Shown: in pieces, positions 1 to 7,219 of the stretch
Layout: every line of letters starts with the position of its first letter
How positions within the stretch are numbered: the stretch's first letter is position 1
From: JBELMB01 sp042088665
GTDB taxonomy: Bacteria; Pseudomonadota; Alphaproteobacteria; Rhodobacterales; Rhodobacteraceae
Direction of reading: 5' to 3'
Assembly (NCBI GenBank): GCA_042088665.1
Contig: JBELMB010000216.1
Span: 1-8,542 of the forward strand
DNA length: 8,542 bases
Notes under the pieces: generated by a model
The model's database searches: none
What the model was told of the DNA's origin: nothing
Seen by the model: only the letters and a program-made list of their open reading frames with translations
Program-made: the position numbers and the translations under genes

Positions 1-2
1 AT

Positions 3-1328
3 CAGGCGCGGGCCTTGCGGCACATGTTCTTTGCCGAACGCGCCGCCAAACCACCCGCCTCTCTGGCAGCGTCGGCCGCAGAGCTGGGGCAGGTCGCCGT
101 CGTGGGGGGCGGCACCATGGGGGCGGGCATCGCTTATGCCTGCCTGAGCGCCGGGCTGCAGGTGGTCTTGCTGGAAACCGATGCCGATGGGGTGTCCCGC
201 GCCGAGGCCAACGTGGAAAAAATCATCGGCGCAAGCCTGTCGCGCGGGATGATCGACGCCGCGGGCGCAGAGGACCGACGCGCGCGCCTCACCGTCAGCG
301 CCGACTACGGCGCGGCTTCCGGGGCGTCGCTGGCCATCGAGGCCGCGTTCGAAAGCATGGAGGTCAAGCGCGCGGTCTTTGCCGCGCTCGAGGCCAGGCT
401 GGCGCCGGATGCGGTGCTGGCCAGCAATACATCCTATCTCGATCTCGACGGGATTGCCGGCACTGTGGCGGATCCTTCGCGCGTGCTCGGGCTGCATTTC
501 TTTGCCCCCGCGCACATCATGAAACTGCTGGAGATCGTGACCGGCGCGCGGACCTCTGACCGGGCGCTGGCGACGGGCTATGCGCTGGCGCGGCGTCTGC
601 GCAAGGTGCCGGTTCTTGCGGGGGTTTGCGATGGCTTTATCGGCAATCGTATCCTCGCACGCTACCGGGAGGCAGCGGACACGGTCTTCATGGATGGCTC
701 CACCCCCTGGGAGGTGGACGAGGCCATGGTCGCCTTTGGCTATGCCATGGGCCCCTATGAGGCGCAGGACCTGTCCGGCCTCGACATTGCCTTTGCCAAT
801 CGCTGCAGGCAGGACGCCACGCGCGACCCCGCCCGCCGCTATGTGCCCATTGCCGACCGCATGGTCGAACTGGGCAAGCTGGGGCGCAAGACCGGGGCGG
901 GCTGGTATCGCTATCCCGGTGGCAAGGGCAAGGTCGATGATCCCATCGTCGCGGATCTGGCCCTCGAAGAGGCGCATTTCGCAGGCATCACCCGCGTCGA
1001 TTACACCGCGGAAGAGATCCGGACGCGGCTGTTGGCGGCGATGATCAACGAGGCGGCGGAGATCCTCGGCGAAGGCATCGCGGCCAACGCGGCGGACATC
1101 GATCTCGTCACGGTGTTTGGCTACGGGTTTCCGCGTTGGCGCGGCGGCTTGATGCATTATGCCGACAACTGGGGCGCGGCGGCCATCGTCGCAGCGATCG
1201 AGGGGTTCGCGCAGGAGGATCCCGTGGTCTGGCGTGCGTCGCCGGTGCTGCTGCATTGCGCCCGGACTGGCACGCCCCTGTCAAAGGTTCAGGTCAGCGA
1301 GATCGCGGCCGGCGAGACGACGGCCTGA
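3..1328 (+). CDS. 3-hydroxyacyl-CoA dehydrogenase part of a FadB/FadJ-type multifunctional beta-oxidation protein (5' end outside window)
   Basis: This enzyme part oxidises L-3-hydroxyacyl-CoA to 3-ketoacyl-CoA with NAD+ in cytoplasmic fatty-acid beta-oxidation. The frame is open from the first complete codon (nt 3) to TGA at 1326-1328. It opens with QARALRHMFFAERAA, the linker that in FadB/FadJ proteins joins an N-terminal enoyl-CoA hydratase domain to the dehydrogenase, so the hydratase domain is probably cut off by the window edge. Counting from nt 3, the Rossmann motif GGGTMGAGIA is at about residues 35-44. Residues matching the HADH active site keep the family spacing: Ser144, His165 (LHFFAPAH), Glu177 (KLLEIV) and Asn215 (GFIGNRIL). 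A second helical 3HCDH domain follows, containing GYGFPRWRGG near residues 373-382. The gene converges with the exonuclease gene, leaving 34 bp between stops. The alternative is a stand-alone dehydrogenase starting near nt 15-24, but no ribosome binding site is seen there. The family call is firm; the choice between fadB and fadJ is not made. Confidence 0.9.
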   Translation, partial: QARALRHMFFAERAAKPPASLAASAAELGQVAVVGGGTMGAGIAYACLSAGLQVVLLETDADGVSRAEANVEKIIGASLSRGMIDAAGAEDRRARLTVSADYGAASGASLAIEAAFESMEVKRAVFAALEARLAPDAVLASNTSYLDLDGIAGTVADPSRVLGLHFFAPAHIMKLLEIVTGARTSDRALATGYALARRLRKVPVLAGVCDGFIGNRILARYREAADTVFMDGSTPWEVDEAMVAFGYAMGPYEAQDLSGLDIAFANRCRQDATRDPARRYVPIADRMVELGKLGRKTGAGWYRYPGGKGKVDDPIVADLALEEAHFAGITRVDYTAEEIRTRLLAAMINEAAEILGEGIAANAADIDLVTVFGYGFPRWRGGLMHYADNWGAAAIVAAIEGFAQEDPVVWRASPVLLHCARTGTPLSKVQVSEIAAGETTA

Positions 1329-1340
1329 GCGCCCGGGCGC
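1329..1340. other. 12-bp perfect palindrome between two convergent stops
   Basis: GCGCCCGGGCGC begins directly after the TGA of the beta-oxidation gene and is fully self-complementary. As RNA it can form only a 4-bp stem with a CCGG loop, and no T-tract follows on either strand. The rest of the 34-bp gap shows nothing else. It may slow polymerase at the convergent end, but it is not a canonical intrinsic terminator. Confidence 0.35.
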
Positions 1341-1362
1341 AGCATGGTGGCCGCGGCAAGCG

Positions 1363-2772
1363 TCAGTTCAGATCTTCGAGCAGCCTGCCATGGCGGCGCG
1401 TCTCGACCAGCACTTCCGACAGGGTGGTCATCCCGCGCCCGGCCAGCATGGGCAACATGCGCACCAGCGCTTCGGCGGTGGCGCGGGCGTCCCCCAGCGC
1501 GGTATGGCGCAGCCGTGCGGGGATCGTGACGTCCAGCCGGTCGCACAGCGCGTCCAGCGTATGTCTCTGCGAGGCCCCGAACAGCACCGCCGACAGCAGC
1601 ACGGTGTCGAGGATCGGGTGATCCCAGACCACGCCCATCCGGGCCTTGTGCCGGTGCAGAAAGGCCATGTCGAAGGGCGCATTATGCGCGACGATCACCG
1701 ATCCGCGGGCAAAATCGTGAAACGCGCGCCCGGCGACCGCTATGTCGGGATGTCCGGCGACCATGGCATCGCAGACCCCATGCACCCGCGTGGAGGACGC
1801 CGGGATCGGCAGGCCGGGATCGACGAGCTGGTCGATCTCTTCGCCGTCGATGATCCGCCCGTTGACGATGCGCACCGCGCCGATCTGGACGATCTCGTCC
1901 TTGTGGGGCAGGAGCCCGGTGGTCTCCGTATCGAGGACCGTATAGGTCAGTTGATGCAGCGGCCGGGTGTCCAGCGGCCCCTCTGCGCGCGCCTCCAACA
2001 GAGCAAAGTCATAGGTCAGCGGGCGCGCGGCCTCGGGCGCGATGTTCAGGTGGGTGGCATCGACCAGCAGCATGAAACCGCCCCCCTCCATCGGACGCAG
2101 GCGTGTGTCGTAGGTCTGCTGGCCGTCCAGACCGGTGAGCCTCGCTGCGGCCTCCATCCCGGTTTTTCCTATCTTGCGGCACGCGGCGCCAAGGCTGGCG
2201 CCATCGAAATAGTCGGTCAGCGGGGCGTTCAGACGGGGCATGGCCTGTTGCGCCAGAATCTCTGCCGCCTGACCGTCATAGAGCACGATCCGGTTCGCGC
2301 CATTGACCAGCACCGTGGCCACCGGAATATCTGTCAGAAGCGCGGTCAGATGGGCTTTTTCCGTTTCCAGTCGCGCGGTCTCGGCGCTGATGCGCGCGGC
2401 GCTTTGCAGCGTGCTGTCGGACAGCTTCAGGGTCAGCGCAGAGGCCGCCGGGGCAAGATCCCCAAGGTAGCGCGCGGCAGATCTGTCCACCCCGGTGGTG
2501 ATGTCTGCATGGGCGCGGGTGCGCAGCTCGGCTGAGAGCCGCTCGATCGGCTTTGCGACGTTCTCGTCAAACAAGAGCCAGACCCCGACCGTGAGCGCGA
2601 CAAGCCCGAAACACGAAAGGACCGCCGCGAGGACAAAGCCGTTGGTGACATCGCCGTCCAGCGCACGGGCGTGCCCCACAAACAGCGCGCCCAGCGTCAG
2701 CGCCGCGCCCCCCGGTCCCAGAAGGCAGAAGAACAGGAAGATGCGCAGGCGCAGGCTGAGGTCGTCGAACAT
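1363..2772 (-). CDS. Membrane-anchored PAS-domain DEDDh 3'-5' exonuclease (DnaQ/PolC epsilon-like)
   Basis: This 469-residue protein is predicted to remove nucleotides from 3' ends. Two hydrophobic segments near residues 9-33 and 45-68 should anchor it in the inner membrane. A HAMP-like or coiled helical stretch follows (about 69-145), then a PAS-like domain (about 146-245). The exonuclease domain is at about 273-440. Its DEDDh residues are all present: Asp281 and Glu283 in LDTETTGL (Exo I), Asp368 in AHNAPFD (Exo II), and His423 and Asp428 in HTALGDA (Exo III). It lacks the polymerase-interacting tail expected of replicative DnaQ, so a proofreading role is unlikely. The ATG lies 1 nt after the TAA of the upstream small membrane gene, with GAGG 9 nt before it inside that gene, implying translational coupling. 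This exonuclease type is commonly found beside DUF294 and VC_2705-type symporter genes. The nuclease fold is sure; the PAS call is moderate; the substrate is unknown. Confidence 0.88.
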   Translation of the reverse strand: MFDDLSLRLRIFLFFCLLGPGGAALTLGALFVGHARALDGDVTNGFVLAAVLSCFGLVALTVGVWLLFDENVAKPIERLSAELRTRAHADITTGVDRSAARYLGDLAPAASALTLKLSDSTLQSAARISAETARLETEKAHLTALLTDIPVATVLVNGANRIVLYDGQAAEILAQQAMPRLNAPLTDYFDGASLGAACRKIGKTGMEAAARLTGLDGQQTYDTRLRPMEGGGFMLLVDATHLNIAPEAARPLTYDFALLEARAEGPLDTRPLHQLTYTVLDTETTGLLPHKDEIVQIGAVRIVNGRIIDGEEIDQLVDPGLPIPASSTRVHGVCDAMVAGHPDIAVAGRAFHDFARGSVIVAHNAPFDMAFLHRHKARMGVVWDHPILDTVLLSAVLFGASQRHTLDALCDRLDVTIPARLRHTALGDARATAEALVRMLPMLAGRGMTTLSEVLVETRRHGRLLEDLN

Positions 2773-2773
2773 G

Positions 2774-3268
2774 TTACACCGCCTCGCAGACCGTCTTGAC
2801 GATGGGATCCTTGAATCCGGTGTTGCGCCAGACGGGTTGCGTGCCGTCGCCCATGGTGGGATCGGCGCGCCGCCCGTCCGCGCAATCGACCATCATCTGC
2901 ACCTGCGCCACCGGTTTCCAGCGCCCGAAGAAGTACAGCTCCGCGAGATACAGTCCCGGCGTCTCCAGATTGGGGCGCAGGTGCACCGTGTCGACGGCAA
3001 CAAAGCGGTCAGTGATCGGTGCGACAAAGGTCCATGGCCGCCACCACGCGGTGCTGGGCACCGATTGCGCAACCGACAGCCCGTCCGGCAAGCTGGCCGA
3101 GGTGCGCGCATACCAGCTGTATTCGCCAGAGACCGTGGTTGCCAGCATGGCCAGACCGGCCCCGACCGGCACCAGCCAGCGCGGCAACCGCGTCAGGCGG
3201 GTGATCAGCAGCATGATGCCCGCACCGGCAAAGCCCGCAAAGAGCACGGCAATCAATTCCAGAAACAT
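2774..3268 (-). CDS. Small unrecognised membrane protein, 164 aa
   Basis: I do not recognise this family. The ATG at 3268 is chosen because GGAGGAG lies about 8 nt upstream; an ATG 16 codons further upstream has no comparable site. The product has two hydrophobic helices, at about residues 3-23 and 31-46, joined by a short Arg-rich turn (TRLTRLPR). A roughly 115-residue hydrophilic C-terminal domain rich in Trp and aromatic residues follows (WWRPWTF at 75-81, LYFFGRWKP at 111-119). Cys129 and Cys161 could form a disulfide if this domain is periplasmic, and the positive turn between the helices fits an N-out/C-out hairpin. The stop is separated from the exonuclease ATG by one nucleotide, so the two are probably made together. 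It sits inside the symporter/DUF294/exonuclease group, which suggests an accessory membrane role. That the ORF is real is well supported by its ribosome binding site and coupling; the function is unknown. Confidence 0.8.
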   Translation of the reverse strand: MFLELIAVLFAGFAGAGIMLLITRLTRLPRWLVPVGAGLAMLATTVSGEYSWYARTSASLPDGLSVAQSVPSTAWWRPWTFVAPITDRFVAVDTVHLRPNLETPGLYLAELYFFGRWKPVAQVQMMVDCADGRRADPTMGDGTQPVWRNTGFKDPIVKTVCEAV

Positions 3269-3319
3269 CTCTTTTTCTCCTCCGAAGGCCGCGATCTGAG
3301 CGCGTGTCCTCCCCAATGT

Positions 3320-3354
3320 GCCCCCGTCAGGGGGCCGCGGTTCCTTGTGCGGCC
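3320..3354 (-). other. Two overlapping hairpins downstream of the DUF294 gene
   Basis: In the 93-bp gap between the DUF294-type gene and the small membrane gene there are two perfect 6-bp stems. GCCCCC/GGGGGC pairs 3320-3325 with 3330-3335 around a 4-nt loop. GGCCGC/GCGGCC pairs 3333-3338 with 3349-3354 around a 10-nt loop. They share three bases (3333-3335), so they cannot both form fully. No U-run follows in the - strand transcript. This argues against a strong intrinsic terminator and for a pause, an mRNA-stabilising or processing element. Confidence 0.4.
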
Positions 3355-3361
3355 AACCGGG

Positions 3362-5185
3362 TCAGCCCAGCATGCCCTTGCCGTGCCCCAGCGCCGATTG
3401 CAGCGATTTCACCACGACAAAGGCGTCGCGCAAATGACTTCGCTCAAAATCCGACAGGTTGGACGGGGGCAGGTGGTTGTCGGGCCTGCCGCCTGCCTTC
3501 ACCTGCCGGGCCTGCTGTTCCAGCCGTGTCTCTGCGATCAGGTCGTAGGCGTCCAGCAGATCCTGCCCGCCGCTGGGGCTGAGCACGCCCGCGGCGACCG
3601 CCGCTTCGAGCCGGGCGCGGGTGTTCACGCGTGGCACCTGTCCTTGCAGCGCATAGACCCGCCCCAGATCCACGACCGGGACCACGCCGTTGTGCTTGAG
3701 GTCGAGCTGGTTCTTGTGTTCGCCTGACCGGATCGTCGCAAAGCCGCGCAACAGACCCAGTGGCGGCGTGTGTTTGAGCGCGTTCGACACCATATGCGCC
3801 ACAAAGATCGAATTTCCGCTGGCCTTTGCCAGTGTTTCTGCCTGCAGATCGGCAAACAGCCCGGTTGCGCCACCGATGGGCCGCAGGTCGAACATGACAG
3901 AGGCCAGCATCTGCGCCTCGGGCGAGGGCCGTGCGATCCAGTTCGCAAAGTAGCCGCGCCATGTGCGCAGCGGCTGACACCAGCGCGGGGTCGAGGCCAT
4001 CATCTCGCCCGGGCAATAGACATAGCCACAGGCATCCAGCCCGGCGGTCACTTCGGCGGCGAGGGCGCTGAAATAGGGCCGCATCGCTTCGGTGAAATCG
4101 TCGGAGAGGATCAGCACATTGTCCTGATCCGACACACCGGTCTGTTCCTGTCGCCCCTGGCTGCCGCAGGCCGCCCAGAGGTAGGGCACCGGCGCGGGCC
4201 CCAGCTTTTCCTCGGCGAGCACCAGCAGGCGGCGCGTGGCGGTGTCGGCGATGTCGGTGATCAGCCGCGTGGTGACCTCGTGCCGGGTGCCGCTTGCAAC
4301 CAGTTGCACCAGCAGGCGCGGGATGCGCGCGGTCACCCTTGCCATCGCCACAGCGTCTCCGGCCTGTGCGATCTCGCGGACCAGTTCCGCCGAGGTCATC
4401 GCCTGAAACCGGGTCAGATCGGTCTGGGTGACCATGCCCAGCAGGTGTCCGTCCCGGGTCACGGGGATATGGCCGATGCGCCGTTCCATCATCATGTGCA
4501 GGACGTCCGACCCGATGGCCGAGGGCGGCAGCGTCAGCGGATCGGCGGTCATCACGCGGGTGATGGGGGTGGCATAGGGCAGCCCCCTTGCCACCACCTT
4601 GCCAGAGAGGTCGCGCACCGTGGCGATGCCGCGCAGGGTCTGGCCCTCGGTGACGCAGATCGAGGAAACATGGCGCGCCTGCATCAACTGCGCCGCTTCC
4701 TGCACCGTGGTTGCTGGGGGGCAGGTCAGCGGGTCCCGCGCCATCAGCACCTCCACCCGGCTGGTGGCCAGATCCGCGCGCTTCTCGCGGGTCGGGCGCT
4801 GGCGGTCAAAGAACCGGCGCGCGGCGGGCTCTGTCTCGAGCAGTTGCAGGAACTGCGTCTTTGGCAGGACCAGCAGCAGCGCGTCGTCAATGGTGCGTGC
4901 CGATGTCACGGCGATGCCGTCGCGGCTCAGCCCGCGCTCGCCAAAGGAGTTGCGCGGCCCCAGTTGAGAGACCACCGCGCCGTTCTGTTCGCGCACTTCG
5001 ACGCGCCCCGAGTGGATCAGGTAAAGCCCCTCCAGTCGCTCGCCCAGATTGTAGATGTCCTGGCCGGCGGCCATATGCATCAGCTTGAAGGCGGGCATAA
5101 GCCGGTCCAGCACGGGTGGCTCAAGTGCGTCATAGGGGTGCACCGAAGAGAGGAAGCTGCGCAGGGCGTCGTGGTCAAGGGGCAT
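3362..5185 (-). CDS. cNMP-binding-like / CBS pair / DUF294 nucleotidyltransferase-like regulatory protein
   Basis: This is a cytoplasmic 607-residue multidomain protein. Residues about 10-130 resemble a cyclic-nucleotide-binding domain (beta-roll, SFGERGL at 80-86), but the Arg that normally binds the cyclic phosphate is not at its expected place. Two CBS domains follow at about 145-200 and 205-262; CBS pairs often bind AMP, ATP or SAM. A DUF294 nucleotidyltransferase-like domain starts near 280 and carries GSQGRQEQ followed by SDQD at 341-355. This is the GlnD-like GSxGRxE...SDxD pattern, with Asp353 and Asp355 as likely metal ligands. A DUF294 C-terminal helical domain runs from about 440 to 600. 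The ATG at 5185 has AGGA 6 nt upstream. It lies 240 bp downstream of the symporter gene, past a likely terminator, and 93 bp upstream of the small membrane gene. Family members often sit beside VC_2705-type symporters, so a role in controlling transport is plausible but unproven. No protein or nucleotide target can be read from the sequence. Confidence 0.9.
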   Translation of the reverse strand: MPLDHDALRSFLSSVHPYDALEPPVLDRLMPAFKLMHMAAGQDIYNLGERLEGLYLIHSGRVEVREQNGAVVSQLGPRNSFGERGLSRDGIAVTSARTIDDALLLVLPKTQFLQLLETEPAARRFFDRQRPTREKRADLATSRVEVLMARDPLTCPPATTVQEAAQLMQARHVSSICVTEGQTLRGIATVRDLSGKVVARGLPYATPITRVMTADPLTLPPSAIGSDVLHMMMERRIGHIPVTRDGHLLGMVTQTDLTRFQAMTSAELVREIAQAGDAVAMARVTARIPRLLVQLVASGTRHEVTTRLITDIADTATRRLLVLAEEKLGPAPVPYLWAACGSQGRQEQTGVSDQDNVLILSDDFTEAMRPYFSALAAEVTAGLDACGYVYCPGEMMASTPRWCQPLRTWRGYFANWIARPSPEAQMLASVMFDLRPIGGATGLFADLQAETLAKASGNSIFVAHMVSNALKHTPPLGLLRGFATIRSGEHKNQLDLKHNGVVPVVDLGRVYALQGQVPRVNTRARLEAAVAAGVLSPSGGQDLLDAYDLIAETRLEQQARQVKAGGRPDNHLPPSNLSDFERSHLRDAFVVVKSLQSALGHGKGMLG

Positions 5186-5272
5186 GGCAGGTCCTTTGGA
5201 AAAGCTCTCGCGACGTCAACGGCTTGTCGCCACGGGGTTGCGCGGGGGCAGGGCGCTGGGGTGTGGTTCCCG

Positions 5273-5311
5273 GGGTTTGGCGGCAGGGTTTGGCACAGGG
5301 GTTTGGCGCGG
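5273..5311. repeat. 13-nt tandem repeat, three copies
   Basis: The core GGGTTTGGC occurs at 5273-5281, 5286-5294 and 5299-5307, a strict 13-nt period (GCCAAACCC on the - strand). It lies 88-126 nt upstream of the DUF294-type start codon, between that gene and the terminator candidate. It could be an iterated protein-binding site or simple slippage in G-rich DNA. Confidence 0.6.
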
Positions 5312-5337
5312 GGCAGGTCCGCGCCACCCGGTAGAAA

Positions 5338-5370
5338 GTGGAAAACCGGGGCCGCCTGCGCAGCCCCGGT
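5338..5370 (-). terminator. Intrinsic terminator candidate downstream of the symporter gene
   Basis: A perfect 8-bp stem, ACCGGGGC (5345-5352) with GCCCCGGT (5363-5370), encloses a 10-nt loop. Read in the - direction, the stem runs into TTTTCC and then ACTTTC. The hairpin begins 55 nt past the symporter stop. It would end or reduce the acs-adk-DUF4212-symporter transcript before the DUF294-type gene. The U-tract is short (four, one of them in the stem), so partial read-through is possible. Confidence 0.65.
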
Positions 5371-5425
5371 CGATCATGCCGGACTGGAGCGGGACGTCAA
5401 CGACCCCGCCCGGCCCTGATCGGGC

Positions 5426-7213
5426 TCAGTGCCCATCGACAGCAGAGCCAGCGCCGCGCGGGATGCGCACGGATTCGACCAGTTCTTCGATCTCGGTCGG
5501 GATCGGCGCGGTGGCCTTCGACACGAAATAGGCCACGGCAAAGTTGATCATTGCCCCGATCGCCCCGAAGGAGGTGGATTTGACCGTCAGGAACAGCGGC
5601 TCCGCATCGGTGAAGCTGTTGGTGCCCGGGATAAAGAGCCAGCCCTTGTGCAGGAAGATATAGACCAGCGTCACGGTCAGACCTGCAAGCATCCCTGCCA
5701 CGGCGCCGGTGTTGTTCACCTTGGTAAAGATGCCCATCATCAGTGCCGGGAAGATCGACGCCGCCGCAAGACCAAAGGCCAGCGCCACGGTTTGCGCGGC
5801 GAAGCCCGGGGGGTTCAGCCCCAGATAGGTCGCCACCGCGATGGCCACGGCCATGGCGATCCGGGCGGACAGCAGCTCGTTCTTTTCCGAGATGTTCGGG
5901 GTCAGTTGCCCCTTCATCAGGTCATGCGAGACCGCCGAGGAAATCGCCAGCAGCAGACCCGCGGCGGTGGAGAGCGCCGCAGCAAGACCCCCCGCAGCCA
6001 CCAGCCCGATCACCCATGACGGCAGGTTGGCAATCTCGGGATTGGCCAGCGTGAGGATGTCGCGGTTGAACTTGGTCAACTCGTTGGCCGAGCCCCAGCC
6101 CGCCGCTTCCATGGCGGCCACGGTTTCGGGGTCCTTGTCGTTGAAGTAGGCGATCTTGCCGTCGCCGTTCTTGTCTTCCCAGCCCAACAGGCCGGTTTTC
6201 TGCCAGTTGGCCATCCAGTTGTACTGGTCGTCCTCGGCGATCATCTCGACGGAGACGGGGTCACCATTGGTGCCGCCCGGCCACATCAGTTCGGTGATGT
6301 TCATGCGGGCCATGGCGCCAACAGCCGGGGCCGTGAGGTACAGAAGCGCGATGAAGACCAGCGTCCAGCCCGCGGACCAGCGGGCGTCGGACACCTTGGG
6401 CACGGTGAAAAAGCGCATGATGACATGGGGCAGACCCGCAGTGCCGATCATCAACGACAGGGTAAAGAGCACCATGTTGAAGGTATCGGAATGGTGCGCG
6501 GTGTATTCGTTGAAGCCAAGCTCCGCCACGATCTGGTCCAGCTTCTGCAATAGCGGCTCACCGGAAGCGGCGTGATCGCCAAACAGACCCAGCGCCGGGA
6601 TCGGGTTGCCGGTCAGCTGCAACGAGATGAAGATGGCCGGGATCGTATAGGCCATGATCAGAACGCAGTACTGCGCCACCTGCGTGTAGGTCACGCCTTT
6701 CATCCCGCCGAAGACCGCGTAGGCAAAGACCACGCAGGCGCCGATCAACAGGCCGGTGGTGTTGGACACTTCGAGGAAGCGTCCGAAGGCCACGCCGACA
6801 CCGGTCATCTGACCGATCACATAGGTGGTGGAGGCGACGATCAGGCAGATCACGGCCACCACGCGCGCGGTGGGAGAGTAGAACCGGTCGCCGATGAACT
6901 CGGACACCGTGAACTTGCCGAACTTGCGCAGGTAGGGGGCGAGCAGCAGCGCCAGCAACACGTAGCCGCCGGTCCAGCCCATAAGAAAGACTGAGTTGTC
7001 GTAGCCGGTAAAGGCAATAAGCCCCGCCATGGAGATGAAGCTGGCCGCCGACATCCAGTCAGCGGCGGTCGCCATCCCGTTGGTGACCGGGTGCACGCCG
7101 CGGCCGGCGGCGTAGAATTCCGACGTGGAGCCCGCGCGGGCCCAGATCGCGATGCCGATGTAGAGCGCAAAGGACGCGCCCACGAACAGCAGGTTGATGG
7201 TAAACTGGTCCAT
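5426..7213 (-). CDS. Sodium:solute symporter, VC_2705-type large subunit (ActP/acetate permease-like)
   Basis: This 595-residue inner-membrane protein belongs to the sodium:solute symporter (SSS) family and should couple Na+ entry to uptake of a small organic anion. About thirteen hydrophobic helices can be drawn, including 50-70, 74-94, 117-140, 153-170, 245-265, 282-303, 400-428 and 545-566. The stretch AALSTAAGLLLAISSAVSHD (412-431) aligns with the PutP helix holding its Na+-site Ser340/Thr341; here these are Ser415/Thr416. A loop of about 95 residues between helices 8 and 9, predicted periplasmic, holds an EF-hand-like sequence at 347-358. The ATG at 7213 lies 6 nt past the DUF4212 stop, with GAGGAG inside that gene, as expected for a co-translated small/large pair. 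The nearby acs end makes acetate the best substrate guess. Other short carboxylates such as propionate or pyruvate remain possible, so I give no gene symbol. Confidence 0.92.
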   Translation of the reverse strand: MDQFTINLLFVGASFALYIGIAIWARAGSTSEFYAAGRGVHPVTNGMATAADWMSAASFISMAGLIAFTGYDNSVFLMGWTGGYVLLALLLAPYLRKFGKFTVSEFIGDRFYSPTARVVAVICLIVASTTYVIGQMTGVGVAFGRFLEVSNTTGLLIGACVVFAYAVFGGMKGVTYTQVAQYCVLIMAYTIPAIFISLQLTGNPIPALGLFGDHAASGEPLLQKLDQIVAELGFNEYTAHHSDTFNMVLFTLSLMIGTAGLPHVIMRFFTVPKVSDARWSAGWTLVFIALLYLTAPAVGAMARMNITELMWPGGTNGDPVSVEMIAEDDQYNWMANWQKTGLLGWEDKNGDGKIAYFNDKDPETVAAMEAAGWGSANELTKFNRDILTLANPEIANLPSWVIGLVAAGGLAAALSTAAGLLLAISSAVSHDLMKGQLTPNISEKNELLSARIAMAVAIAVATYLGLNPPGFAAQTVALAFGLAAASIFPALMMGIFTKVNNTGAVAGMLAGLTVTLVYIFLHKGWLFIPGTNSFTDAEPLFLTVKSTSFGAIGAMINFAVAYFVSKATAPIPTEIEELVESVRIPRGAGSAVDGH

Positions 7214-7219
7214 GGGGTC

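Noticed and set aside
15..1328. TTG at nt 15 as the true start of the dehydrogenase
   Set aside because: The frame is open to the left edge and the preceding codons (QARA) continue the hydratase-dehydrogenase linker, so the gene most likely starts outside the window.
1159..2535. 458-codon open frame on the + strand opposite the exonuclease gene
   Set aside because: It is antisense to a gene with full DEDDh motifs, is rich in Arg/Gln/His/Gly as expected of G+C-rich shadow frames, and shows no family motif.
2774..3316. Longer 180-codon version of the small membrane protein
   Set aside because: The ATG at 3268 has GGAGGAG at ideal spacing and starts right at the first membrane helix; the upstream ATG has no such site.
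3770..5419. 549-codon open frame on the + strand opposite the DUF294 gene
   Set aside because: Low-complexity, Gly/Arg/His-rich translation with no motif; the opposite strand encodes clear CBS and nucleotidyltransferase signatures.
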